A stretch of 34,534 nucleotides of DNA from Prochlorococcus sp. AG-355-G23 (GTDB lineage: Bacteria > Cyanobacteriota > Cyanobacteriia > PCC-6307 > Cyanobiaceae). The DNA is taken from contig QCDK01000009.1 of NCBI GenBank assembly GCA_003278765.1, positions 1-34,534 of the forward strand, read 5' to 3'. The translations under genes were made by a program, and so were the position numbers. How positions within the stretch are numbered: the stretch's first letter is position 1; every line of letters starts with the position of its first letter. The notes below the pieces were generated by a model. It was given only the letters and a program-made list of their open reading frames with translations. It was not told where the DNA came from and ran no database searches. Below, piece by piece: positions 8,110 to 16,358 of this stretch.

Positions 8110-8428
8110 ATTTACTAGTATCTTGATTTATCTGGTTTACTAATGAGTCGATATCTAATTGATTATATGGTGGTATTTGTTTTGTTTCTAGATTATCGTT
8201 CTTGATATTGTTTAACCATTTTTGCTCAATCTTTATAAGATTTTTTGCAATATTGAATATGCCGCCTTTTTTATATAATTCTTTCATTTTGAGAATAATC
8301 TCGGAGGTTCTACTCGATTTAATTTTTAATTCATTTGCTAAGTCTTTTTGGGTAAATCCATGAGTTTTTAACCAATCTTTAATGAAGGAGACGAGTTCTT
8401 TTTCTTCCTGTATAGATAATTTACTCAT
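8108..8428 (-). CDS. Small helix-turn-helix protein, function unknown
   Basis: The 106-residue protein has an XRE/Cro-like helix-turn-helix at about residues 20-50 (HGFTQKDLANELKIKSSRT is the likely core, with TQKDLA as helix 2). Charged helices and a polar C-terminus follow. There is no sensor or enzyme domain, so a DNA-binding regulator is likely but the target is unknown. Its ATG follows the TGA of the YkvA-like gene with no bases between, so translational coupling is likely. The sigma factor gene lies further upstream in the same direction. I do not recognise a named family. Confidence 0.65.
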   Translation of the reverse strand: MSKLSIQEEKELVSFIKDWLKTHGFTQKDLANELKIKSSRTSEIILKMKELYKKGGIFNIAKNLIKIEQKWLNNIKNDNLETKQIPPYNQLDIDSLVNQINQDTSK

Positions 8429-8797
8429 TCAATAAAAAGGAAATAACTTATTAAGCTTATTTTCTGCTCTTGATCTTATTGAGGGAGTCATGTATTTGCT
8501 CCATATACTGAGTACTGCTGTGAGGGCTACAAAATCATCACTAAAACCAACTAAAGGCATAAAGTCAGGGAAAAGATCAAATGGCATAATCAAATATGCT
8601 AGAGCAGCCATTAATGAAACTCTCACTTGTGCAGGAGTATGAGGATCTAATGCCATCTCCAAAACTTCTATGGCAGGCTTGGCAATTGTTCTTCCTGCTT
8701 TAATAAGAATCTTGATGATGATATTTTCATCAAATGTTGAACTTTCTAAAACTTCAGCATCATAGATTTTTTCTTGAGTTTTGTAATTCTCTTTCAT
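8429..8797 (-). CDS. YkvA family (DUF1232) membrane protein
   Basis: The 122-residue protein contains the DUF1232 core at about residues 60-95: VSLMAALAYLIMPFDLFPDF followed by MPLVGFSDD, with the family's typical Y-L-P-D-P pattern and a following acidic FSDD. The core is hydrophobic and likely membrane-associated. The function of YkvA proteins is not established. It lies 37 bases downstream of the sigma factor gene and abuts the HTH gene directly, so the three may be one transcript. The start is ATG at 8797, with AAGG immediately before it. Confidence 0.8.
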   Translation of the reverse strand: MKENYKTQEKIYDAEVLESSTFDENIIIKILIKAGRTIAKPAIEVLEMALDPHTPAQVRVSLMAALAYLIMPFDLFPDFMPLVGFSDDFVALTAVLSIWSKYMTPSIRSRAENKLNKLFPFY

Positions 8798-8834
8798 CCT
8801 TATAAATGAAATTTAAAAATTTTTAATGGAATTT

Positions 8835-9758
8835 TTAGCTAATACTATCAACTAATCCATTCTGTATACCTGCTTTTCTAAGTTTTCTTAAAGCACGTTG
8901 AACAACTTGTCGGCAATATTCTCTGCTACAACTCATATGTCTTGCAACTTCAGCTAAAGTTCTCCATTCATTTGAGCCGTCTAAACCAAATCTTAGACTT
9001 ACTATCTTTCTTTCTTTCTCAGTTAAATTTGCTTTATCTAATAACTTCCAAGCCGAGGCTGTCCTTTCAGCTAATTCAGCTAATTCCATTGGGGGAGTTT
9101 GATCACTTGGAAGAATATCAACTAACTCGGAAGGATCTGATTTTGATTTAACAGTACCTTGGAGACTAACAGTTATGCTTCTCAATTCACAAGAAAGGAG
9201 TTCGTCAATTTCCTCTTTGGTTATTTTCATTTCTTCAGCTAGCTCATCACTAGTGGGTGGAATACCCTTAAGTTGCATAAGCTTTGATTTCGCTGATCTT
9301 AGTTTTGTAAGTTTTTCATTTATATTAACAGGGATTCTTATAGTTCTACTTTGTGTTGACAATGCTCTATTTAAACCTTGCCTAATCCACCAATAAGCAT
9401 AGGTAGAAAATCTATGTCCTCTAGACGGATCATATTTTTCTACTGCCCTTGTAAGACCTAATGTCCCCTCCTGAATTAAGTCCAGTAATTCTAATCCTTT
9501 CCCTTGGTATCTCTTGGCAAGATTGACAACTAGTCTTAGGTTGGCTGTTATCATCTCGTTTTTAGCTTTTTCACCAATCTTGATCTTTTTTCTCTCAGCT
9601 TCGGAATATTCACAAGCGGGACCTTTCCCTCCTGCCTCTTGGCATCTATTAACAAGTATGACCATTTCTTGGACTTTTCTGCCCATTGTGAGTTCTCTTT
9701 CGGGAGTCAAAAGTTGATGACGACCTATTTCACCAAGAAAATCGCTTAATGAACTCAC
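8835..9758 (-). CDS. RNA polymerase sigma factor, sigma-70 group 2 type
   Basis: The 307-residue protein directs RNA polymerase to promoters. Region 1.2 (GRHQLLTPEREL) is followed by region 2 (LRLVVNLAKRYQGKGLELLD, then LIQEGTLGL and RFSTYAYWWIRQ for -10 recognition and melting). Region 3 follows (IRIPVNINEKLTKL), then region 4 with a C-terminal helix-turn-helix (TLAEVARHMSCSREYCRQVV) for the -35 box. It lacks the long region 1.1 of the primary sigma, so it is a group 2 alternative sigma. The segment at residues 38-60 carries C39 and C49. The start is GTG at 9758, supported by GAGGT six to seven bases upstream; an upstream ATG runs straight into a stop. Confidence 0.93.
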   Translation of the reverse strand: MSSLSDFLGEIGRHQLLTPERELTMGRKVQEMVILVNRCQEAGGKGPACEYSEAERKKIKIGEKAKNEMITANLRLVVNLAKRYQGKGLELLDLIQEGTLGLTRAVEKYDPSRGHRFSTYAYWWIRQGLNRALSTQSRTIRIPVNINEKLTKLRSAKSKLMQLKGIPPTSDELAEEMKITKEEIDELLSCELRSITVSLQGTVKSKSDPSELVDILPSDQTPPMELAELAERTASAWKLLDKANLTEKERKIVSLRFGLDGSNEWRTLAEVARHMSCSREYCRQVVQRALRKLRKAGIQNGLVDSIS

Positions 9759-9820
9759 GATTTACCTCATTGTTGATATATTCAACTTATAGTCAAATAA
9801 GTAATAAGCCATACATGTAA

Positions 9821-9864
9821 TAATTAATTAATAATTAATTAATAATTATTAATTAATTAATTAA
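9821..9864. repeat. AT-only tandem repeat and 28-base palindrome upstream of the sigma gene
   Basis: Bases 9821-9864 contain no G or C. Two tandem copies of taattaattaa (9821-9831 and 9832-9842) run into a perfect 28-base palindrome at 9832-9859 centred on aataattatt. It lies 74-106 bases upstream of the sigma factor start and about 50 bases beyond the hisIE stop. It could be a bendable upstream promoter element, a binding site or a cruciform-forming site; nothing in the sequence decides this. Confidence 0.75.
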
Positions 9865-9909
9865 CTTTATTTTTCAAGTTTTTAGGGTGAAATTATAAGT
9901 TTTAATTAT

Positions 9910-10569
9910 TTAATTTTTTCTTCTTGATTCTAGAACAGCAAGAACATCTCTCCACTCAACTTCTTTATGCATAAGGGCTACTTGCAGATGATAAATTAAA
10001 TCAGCAGCTTCATTTGAGATTGAGTTTTTATCATTATCTTTGCAAGCCATTATAAATTCTGCAGATTCCTCTCCTATTTTTTTCAAAATAGTATTACTGC
10101 CTTTTGTTAATAAATGATTTGTGTAACTTTTTTCTGATGGATTTTTTGATCTATTGTTGATTGTGTTGAATAATTCAGAGCAAATATTTGAGAAGGGAGT
10201 TGTTTTTTTCTCTTTTTTATCACTTTGATTAATTTGAATTTCGTTGAAAAAACAACTTTTTTCACCGGTGTGACACGCACCTGAACCATTTTGTTCAATC
10301 AAAAGGATTAGTGCATCATTATCGCAGTCGAATCTTATCTCCTTAAGTATTTGAGTACTTCCACTGGTAGCTCCTTTTCTCCAGATTTCGGATCTAGATC
10401 TACTCCAGTAGTGAACGTTTTTGGTTTCAAGTGTCATTGTCAATGATTCTTTATTCATCCAAGCAAGCATAAGAATTGATCCGTCAAGCCAATCTTGTGC
10501 TATTGCAGGGATTAACCCATAATTATCAAAGCGTAGATCTTCTATCGAAAAATTAGTTGAATAAGTCAT
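9910..10569 (-). CDS. hisIE: Bifunctional phosphoribosyl-AMP cyclohydrolase / phosphoribosyl-ATP pyrophosphatase
   Basis: The 219-residue fusion carries out steps 2 and 3 of histidine synthesis. The N-terminal HisI domain (about residues 1-115) has DCDNDALILLIEQNGSGACH, then TGEKSCFFN with the zinc cysteines and metal-binding aspartates. The C-terminal HisE domain (about residues 128-215) has the acidic EESAEFIMACKD motif and EAADLIYHLQVAL, typical of the all-alpha pyrophosphohydrolase fold. The lysine-rich linker near residues 117-122 separates the domains. It is divergent from the QueD-like gene with about 60 bases between. The start is ATG at 10569. Confidence 0.95.
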   Translation of the reverse strand: MTYSTNFSIEDLRFDNYGLIPAIAQDWLDGSILMLAWMNKESLTMTLETKNVHYWSRSRSEIWRKGATSGSTQILKEIRFDCDNDALILLIEQNGSGACHTGEKSCFFNEIQINQSDKKEKKTTPFSNICSELFNTINNRSKNPSEKSYTNHLLTKGSNTILKKIGEESAEFIMACKDNDKNSISNEAADLIYHLQVALMHKEVEWRDVLAVLESRRKN

Positions 10570-10632
10570 TATGTTTGTTATGTTAAATGCTATTCATTTT
10601 GTCTTAATCAAAATTATCCTAACAGTTAATTG

Positions 10633-11103
10633 ATGTATCTTCATTCTCTAAAATTTTCATGTAGTAAAAGTTACGAGGATTTTCCCTGTTCACATAGGCA
10701 ATGGCGCCATGAAGGCCACTGCAGATTTGTGCATGGATATTCAAGATCATTCACCTTTTGGTTTACTGCAAAAAAATTAGACCTAAATGGTTTTGTTGTC
10801 GATTTTTCAAGTCTAAAGCCCCTAGAAAATAAACTAAAGCAGCAATTTGATCATACTTTTTTGATAAATAAAGATGACCCTTTATTAAATTACTGGAAAA
10901 AATTACATGACTTAGATGCTTTAGATCTGAGAATTATGGATAATGTGGGGATGGAGTTCACTTCTGAATTGATTTGGAGGTGGGCTAATGAATACTTACA
11001 GGATAAAGATAGGGGCAGAACATGTTGTTGGAAAACAGAATCAAAAGAAAATAAATCTAATAAAGCAAGTTATGAGGAAATTCCTGATTGGTTCAAATCT
11101 TAG
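10633..11103 (+). CDS. 6-pyruvoyl-tetrahydropterin synthase / QueD family protein
   Basis: The 156-residue protein has the T-fold PTPS/QueD pattern. Catalytic residues are present: cysteine C30 in HCRFVHGY, the D-H pair in QFDHTFL, and a glutamate in EFTSELIW. Of the three expected zinc histidines, H21 (CSHRQW) and H34 are present, but the third position of HGH is Y36. H26 or H29 might substitute. It may act on dihydroneopterin triphosphate in a pterin or queuosine-like pathway, but no queC, queE or queF is nearby, so the reaction is uncertain. The ATG at 10633 is preferred over the preceding TTG at 10630. Confidence 0.8.
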   Translation: MYLHSLKFSCSKSYEDFPCSHRQWRHEGHCRFVHGYSRSFTFWFTAKKLDLNGFVVDFSSLKPLENKLKQQFDHTFLINKDDPLLNYWKKLHDLDALDLRIMDNVGMEFTSELIWRWANEYLQDKDRGRTCCWKTESKENKSNKASYEEIPDWFKS

Positions 11104-11158
11104 ATTAAAGTTGCTAAATTTCAAGTCATATAGGATTCTTCAATTTAGATCTTTAATC
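11103..11158. terminator. Nested inverted repeat between convergent queD-like and clpB genes
   Basis: gattaaag (11103-11110) pairs with ctttaatc (11151-11158), and inside it ctaaatt (11114-11120) pairs with aatttag (11142-11148). Together they form an interrupted 15-pair stem across the 49-base convergent gap, reaching into both stop codons. No T run follows on either strand, so it may be a bidirectional 3'-end structure rather than a classical intrinsic terminator. Confidence 0.5.
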
Positions 11159-13735
11159 AACAATTATCTCTCCATTAACCAGATAAATATTAATCTCGTC
11201 TTTACTAAGGTAATGATTGTTCAATATATTGTTTGAAATTTTTGTCTCAATTTGTTTTTGAATAATTCTTTTTAAAGGCCTTGCACCAAAGGCATGATCG
11301 AAACTATTTTCGACCAGTTGGTTAATTGCCTCATCCGTAATTTTGAATTTTAAGTTTTTTTTGTTAAGTCTTTTTTCTAAATTTTGAAGCTGTATTTTTG
11401 CAATTTCTTTTATATCATTTAATTCTAAATTTTTAAAAATAACTATTTCATCAAGTCGATTTAAAAACTCAGGCTTGAAAAATTTTTTCAGTTCATAATC
11501 TACAACTTTTTTAATTTCACTTCTATCTTCTTTTCTAACTGCTAAATCATTTATTGATTGACTTCCTAAATTACTTGTGAGAACAATTATTGAATTTTTG
11601 AAATTTATTGTACGACCTTGACCATCTGTGATGATTCCATCATCAAGAACCTGTAAGAGAATATCTAAGATATCTTTGTGAGCTTTCTCTATTTCATCTA
11701 GGAGTATTAATGAATAAGGATTTTTGCGTACGGCTTCAGTTAGTTGACCGCCTGATTCGAAACCTAAATATCCAGGAGGCGCACCTATGATTTTGCTAAC
11801 TGAATGCTTTTCCATGTATTCAGACATATCCAGTCTTGTAATTGAAGAATTTGAATCGAATATAACTTTTGCTGTCACTTTACTCAGCTCTGTTTTCCCA
11901 ACACCAGTTGGACCTAAAAAAAGGAAACTGGCTAATGGCTTGTTTGGATCATTTAGACCAGTCCTTGATCTCTTAATAGAATCTGCAACAGCTCTAATTG
12001 CACTATCTTGACCAATGATTTTTTCTTTAAGGATCGACTCTAGACTTAAAAGCTTATCTTTTTCTGACTGGTTTAAGTTTTGAACTGGAATAGAGGTCCA
12101 CTTTGAGACAACTTCTGCAATATCATCAAAAGTCACCTCTTGCCTTAAAAGACTTGTCTCCCCATTTTTTTGTGATTTTACCAGGGATTCACTTTTTTCT
12201 TTTAATTTTTTTTGTAAAGAATTTAAAGTCCCAAATTCCAATTCTGCTGCTTTATTTAGGTCAAAACTCCTTTTGGCTTGATCTATTTGTAATTGGATGG
12301 ATTCAATCTCTTCTTTTATAGTGCTAATCTCATTAATTTCATCTTTTTCTTTTTTCCATTGAACACTTAATTCTTCTTGTTTATCTTTGAATAAAGTAAG
12401 TTCACTATTGATTTTTTTTAATCTTTCTATTGAAAAATCATCTGTTTCTCTTTTTAAAGATAATTTTTCCATCTCAAACTGAAGGACTTTTCGATCAATC
12501 TCATCAATTTCTTCAGGTTTGGAAGTTATGACCATATTCAATCTTGAGGCTGCTTCATCGATTAGATCTATTGCTTTGTCTGGAAGAAATCTATCGTTAA
12601 TGTATCTTTCGCTAAGGGTGGCTGCTGCAACCAAAGCATTATCGGAAATTCTTACACTATGATGAACTTCATATCTTTCTCTTAATCCTCTTAATATTGA
12701 TACAGTATCATCAATTGAAGGAGCATCAATTTTTATTTTCTGAAATCTTCGTTCTAAAGCAGGATCTTTTTCTATATTTTGTTTGTGTTCAATAATAGTT
12801 GTAGCACCAATACATCTTAGTTCTCCTCTTGCAAGCATTGGTTTTAATAGGTTGCTTGCATCTAAAGAACCTCCACTTGCACCAGCTCCGACAACTGTAT
12901 GAATTTCATCAATAAAAAGAATGATCTTACCGTCTGATTCCTTAACTTTCTTCAGGACATTTTTTATTCTTTCTTCAAATTCTCCTCGATATTTTGCTCC
13001 AGCTATAAGTGAACCCATATCTAATGAAATTAGTTGCCTATCTTGTAGGGCAGAAGGTACATCGCCATTAATAATTCTTTGAGCCAACCCTTCAACAATG
13101 GCCGTTTTCCCAACCCCAGGTTCTCCAATAAGAACCGGATTGTTTTTTGTTCTTCTACTCAATATTTGAATTGTTCTTCTAATCTCTTCATCCCTACCAA
13201 TAACTGGGTCTAAAATTCCATCTCGTGCAGATTGAGTTAGATCAATACCATATTTTCCCAAAGACTCATTAGAAGTATCAAATTCTTTTTTTACTGCTGG
13301 ATCTGACTTCATTTTCTTTATAATTTCAAGAAATTCTGGAATGCCTTTTTGATTTAAAATTTGAAATCCATATTTATCATCATAAGTGAAACCGTAAACT
13401 AAGTGTTCTGTTGATATCACTACATCATTTAAAGTATTTTTAATATCATTCGCTTTCAAAAATATTTTGTGAAGAGTCTCACCAATATATAAATTATCTT
13501 GTTTATCTTTCATTTTTGCCTTCAAATTTAAAGAAGACATTATTTCTTTCTCAATCTCTTTGATATTTACATTATTTTTTTTTAAGATTTTTTTTGTAAG
13601 ATTATCTTTTTTTATAAGAGCTAAAAATAAATTGTCAGAGTCTACGTTTTGTTGATGATTTTTATAAGTAATTTCTTTGGCCAAAATGAAACAGTCCCAA
13701 GCTGAATTAGAAAATTCGCTTGGAACTATTTTCAT
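11153..13735 (-). CDS. clpB: ClpB-type disaggregase ATPase (Hsp100)
   Basis: This 860-residue AAA+ protein unfolds and rescues aggregated proteins with DnaK. A divergent N-terminal domain (about residues 1-150) precedes D1 with Walker A GEPGVGKT, Walker [10 protein letters not shown] and pore loop [11 protein letters not shown] coiled-coil middle domain (about 400-520, ending with the acidic and basic stretch before [18 protein letters not shown]) follows. D2 has Walker [10 protein letters not shown], pore loop GYLGFESGG and Walker [12 protein letters not shown]. The long middle domain separates it from ClpA/ClpC. The weakly conserved N-domain suggests a second ClpB paralogue of cyanobacteria. 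The start is ATG at 13735; a TTG lies one codon upstream. Confidence 0.93.
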   Translation of the reverse strand: MKIVPSEFSNSAWDCFILAKEITYKNHQQNVDSDNLFLALIKKDNLTKKILKKNNVNIKEIEKEIMSSLNLKAKMKDKQDNLYIGETLHKIFLKANDIKNTLNDVVISTEHLVYGFTYDDKYGFQILNQKGIPEFLEIIKKMKSDPAVKKEFDTSNESLGKYGIDLTQSARDGILDPVIGRDEEIRRTIQILSRRTKNNPVLIGEPGVGKTAIVEGLAQRIINGDVPSALQDRQLISLDMGSLIAGAKYRGEFEERIKNVLKKVKESDGKIILFIDEIHTVVGAGASGGSLDASNLLKPMLARGELRCIGATTIIEHKQNIEKDPALERRFQKIKIDAPSIDDTVSILRGLRERYEVHHSVRISDNALVAAATLSERYINDRFLPDKAIDLIDEAASRLNMVITSKPEEIDEIDRKVLQFEMEKLSLKRETDDFSIERLKKINSELTLFKDKQEELSVQWKKEKDEINEISTIKEEIESIQLQIDQAKRSFDLNKAAELEFGTLNSLQKKLKEKSESLVKSQKNGETSLLRQEVTFDDIAEVVSKWTSIPVQNLNQSEKDKLLSLESILKEKIIGQDSAIRAVADSIKRSRTGLNDPNKPLASFLFLGPTGVGKTELSKVTAKVIFDSNSSITRLDMSEYMEKHSVSKIIGAPPGYLGFESGGQLTEAVRKNPYSLILLDEIEKAHKDILDILLQVLDDGIITDGQGRTINFKNSIIVLTSNLGSQSINDLAVRKEDRSEIKKVVDYELKKFFKPEFLNRLDEIVIFKNLELNDIKEIAKIQLQNLEKRLNKKNLKFKITDEAINQLVENSFDHAFGARPLKRIIQKQIETKISNNILNNHYLSKDEINIYLVNGEIIVD

Positions 13736-13800
13736 CAATCAAAATATAATTGTGACTGTATTAAGTTTTAAGTAAAAATAGTACTTAAGTATTAAAAGAT

Positions 13801-14151
13801 TTATTCAACAATAACTTTACCTACCATTCCAGCTCCTCTGTGAGGCTCGCAATAGTAATCATAAGTTCCTGCAGTATCAAATGTTTCTTCCCAAGACTCT
13901 CCTGGAGCAAAAGCTAGATCTGCATGACTTAATTCCTCATGTCCATCAAAAACTGCGTTGTGAGGAGCTAATTTATTATTGATGAATTTAACTGTATCAC
14001 CAGCACTAATGGTTACCGTACTTGGTTCAAATGCAAGCATTCCAGCATCCGTTCCAAGTTTTACTTCAACAGTCTTAGCCGAAACTGATGAAATTCCTAG
14101 ACCTAGAGTTAAAACTATTGCGAATAACCCTGCAAAGATTGAACGTAACAT
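13801..14151 (-). CDS. petE: Plastocyanin
   Basis: This copper protein carries electrons from cytochrome b6f to photosystem I in the thylakoid lumen. The 116-residue precursor has a signal peptide of about 25 residues ending VSA. The mature form of about 91 residues shows the type 1 copper ligands H39 (APHN), C76, H79 and M84 ([11 protein letters not shown]), with normal C-H-M spacing. The mature protein is slightly shorter than plant plastocyanin, as in marine cyanobacteria. A (TA)6 tract lies 15-27 bases before the start. The upstream gene in the same direction is the SDR protein, and clpB lies downstream. Confidence 0.97.
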   Translation of the reverse strand: MLRSIFAGLFAIVLTLGLGISSVSAKTVEVKLGTDAGMLAFEPSTVTISAGDTVKFINNKLAPHNAVFDGHEELSHADLAFAPGESWEETFDTAGTYDYYCEPHRGAGMVGKVIVE

Positions 14152-14165
14152 AATTAAAATTTGCT

Positions 14166-14178
14166 TATATATATATAT
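14166..14178 (-). promoter_or_regulatory. TA-dinucleotide tract in the presumed petE promoter
   Basis: Six TA units plus one T lie 15-27 bases upstream of the petE start. On the minus strand they read TAATATATATATATAAG, offering several overlapping -10-like hexamers. Slippage in such a tract could alter promoter strength, but this is inference. Confidence 0.35.
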
Positions 14179-14210
14179 TACAAGGCTTTAGTAACCTAAC
14201 TGCGAGAATT

Positions 14211-15194
14211 TTAATTCTTATTACAGCTTGGTAACTTTGATAACCTTAAAATATCATTTAGTGATTTGGCATAACTTTTAAGTTTGAAAGTCTCAGGATT
14301 AGTGATGGGAACATGATTAAAGTCATACTTTTTAATACTGAAGCAGTCCCAAGGGGTGGTTTGGATAGGGAGAATTCTTAATAATATTTTTAGAATTTTT
14401 TTTGTAAGCGGTATCGCAAAAAATCTCCTCATATTATGCCTTTTTAAAAGTGTAATTATGGCATCATCAATTGAAATGAATTTCTGACCTAGCACAAATT
14501 TTCTAAAGCCTTTGTATTGATCTTCTTTATGATTTTTAATTAGAAACCCGCAAATCTGGGCGATATCATTTGCGTGTATAAAGTGAAATTTAGAATCGAG
14601 TTTTAAGAATCTTGCTAACCAAAGCCATTTTCCTATTACTTTCAATCCACTAGTTAAATAACTCACAGGATATTTACTTTTTTTTCCAAGATTCCCTCCA
14701 AAAACCAAGGTAGGGAAAACAGCAAATGTTTTTTCTGCAAATGAGCTTTCTCTAAGTCTTTGGAAACATTCATATTTTGTTTGAATGTACTCTGTTCCAT
14801 AAATCAATGATTCCCTCATTAATTTTGTTTGGGTATCAAGAATACTAGCTGTTGAAAAATAAATAATCTTTTCTAACTTTCCAATATCAAGCATTTCTAG
14901 TAATTCTTCAAAAGCTTTAATATTTACTTCATAGGCTCTTTTGGGATCTCCCCAAGCTGTAGCAGTATGTATTAGGTAATTAACTTGACTAATTTCCTTT
15001 TTATACCTATTTGATTCCCTGATATCGCACACCATTAACTTTACTTTTTTATTTTCTTGAACAGAAATTGGCAACTTACCTTTGTCTCTTACCATGAGAT
15101 AAAGCCTGAAGTTTGTGTTTTTCAAAAACCAATCAACTAAATATTGGCCAACACATCCATTTGCACCTGTTATTAATAAGTTTTTATATGCCAA
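14211..15194 (-). CDS. NAD(P)-dependent epimerase/dehydratase-like protein (SDR)
   Basis: The 327-residue protein has an N-terminal Rossmann fold with the SDR dinucleotide motif LLITGANGCVGQYL, strand ends at VCDIRE, and an LIHTATAWG motif. The catalytic YxxxK is in EYIQTKYE, preceded by the serine-containing strand end STASILD. It has no clear sugar-nucleotide signature, so the substrate (sugar, sterol-like or flavonoid-type) cannot be given. It follows hemE by 8 bases in the same direction and is probably co-transcribed with it. The start is ATG at 15194. Confidence 0.83.
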   Translation of the reverse strand: MAYKNLLITGANGCVGQYLVDWFLKNTNFRLYLMVRDKGKLPISVQENKKVKLMVCDIRESNRYKKEISQVNYLIHTATAWGDPKRAYEVNIKAFEELLEMLDIGKLEKIIYFSTASILDTQTKLMRESLIYGTEYIQTKYECFQRLRESSFAEKTFAVFPTLVFGGNLGKKSKYPVSYLTSGLKVIGKWLWLARFLKLDSKFHFIHANDIAQICGFLIKNHKEDQYKGFRKFVLGQKFISIDDAIITLLKRHNMRRFFAIPLTKKILKILLRILPIQTTPWDCFSIKKYDFNHVPITNPETFKLKSYAKSLNDILRLSKLPSCNKN

Positions 15195-15202
15195 GACTTT
15201 TA

Positions 15203-16243
15203 CTAGTAAGTGAGTTTTTTTCCATGTTCAAAAAATGTTTGAGCATTTTCTTCTGGAGTCCCAGGTAAAATCCCATGACCTAAATTGAGAATATATTTCC
15301 TGTCTTTAATTTTATTGAAAGTTTTATCTATCCTTTCTTTTATTGATTCTTTGTTTCCGAATAAAATGCCAGGGTCAACATTACCTTGAATTCCAACCCC
15401 TCTGGGGATTCTTTTACAAGCCTCTTCAATATCTACTGTCCAGTCTAATGAGATTATATCTACTCCAGTTTTTGCCATTCTTTCTAAAACACCAGCACTT
15501 CCTGAAATGTAAAGAATTATGGGTGTTTCAGGGTATTCCGCTTTTACAATTTCAACAACTTTTTTTTGATACGGCCCAGCAAAGATATCGTAATCTTGTG
15601 GGCTTAGTTGGCCTGCCCATGAATCAAAAATTTGTACTACTTGCGCTCCAGATTTTATTTGATATTTAAGATATTCACCAATAGATTTTGCAAAATGATC
15701 AAGAAGTTTATGAAGTAAATCTGGTTCATTAAAAGCCATTGATTTTATTAAAGAATAATTTTTACTGCTTTTACCTTCAACTACATATGCGGCAAGAGTC
15801 CAAGGTGCGCCAACAAAACCTAAAACTGTTGCCTCATTATTCACATCTTTTTTTAATGAAGTAAGAACTTGCCCAACAAAACCTAAACTCTCACTTGGAT
15901 TTAATTCTTTTAAATTTTCTACTTGGTTAAGAGTTCTTATTGGGTCCTCAATAATTGGACCCTTACTTTCTATTATTTCAAAATTTATGCCCATCCCTGG
16001 AAGAGGTGTGAGAATATCTGAAAAAAGTATCACCCCATCCGGTTTGAAAGCATGAAAAGGCTGCATTGAAATCTCATATGAAAGCTCTGGATTTTCAGAC
16101 CTCTCTCTAAAGCTTGGGTAACGCTCCCTTAAATCTCTATAGATTTTCATATATCTTCCTGCTTGCCTCATCATCCATACTGGTGGCCTATTAACTTTTT
16201 TACCTAAAGCGGCAGAAAGTAGTAGTGGTAAATCTTGACCCAT
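15203..16243 (-). CDS. hemE: Uroporphyrinogen decarboxylase
   Basis: It converts uroporphyrinogen III to coproporphyrinogen III, a shared step to haem and chlorophyll. The 346-residue barrel begins with the conserved [12 protein letters not shown] (R26 and R30 in the substrate pocket) and has the catalytic aspartate D76 in ILFSDILTP. Further family stretches are [16 protein letters not shown], the Tyr/Ser pocket around VQIFDSWAG, and the C-terminal [11 protein letters not shown]. Length and motifs are complete. A 115-base gap separates it from glgB upstream on the same strand. The start is ATG at 16243. Confidence 0.97.
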   Translation of the reverse strand: MGQDLPLLLSAALGKKVNRPPVWMMRQAGRYMKIYRDLRERYPSFRERSENPELSYEISMQPFHAFKPDGVILFSDILTPLPGMGINFEIIESKGPIIEDPIRTLNQVENLKELNPSESLGFVGQVLTSLKKDVNNEATVLGFVGAPWTLAAYVVEGKSSKNYSLIKSMAFNEPDLLHKLLDHFAKSIGEYLKYQIKSGAQVVQIFDSWAGQLSPQDYDIFAGPYQKKVVEIVKAEYPETPIILYISGSAGVLERMAKTGVDIISLDWTVDIEEACKRIPRGVGIQGNVDPGILFGNKESIKERIDKTFNKIKDRKYILNLGHGILPGTPEENAQTFFEHGKKLTY

Positions 16244-16358
16244 TTTTCAATTCGATATTCTTAAAAAATTAAAATCCAACTTAAAAATCTTACAATGTAA
16301 AGCAGAGCAAAAACGTTATATGAACATTTATATGAAGCAGTAAGTTAAATGAGCCTTC

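Noticed and set aside
13782..13791. Palindrome tacttaagta between clpB and petE
   Set aside because: It is ten bases with no loop; it could form part of a weak petE terminator, but evidence is too thin in AT-rich DNA.
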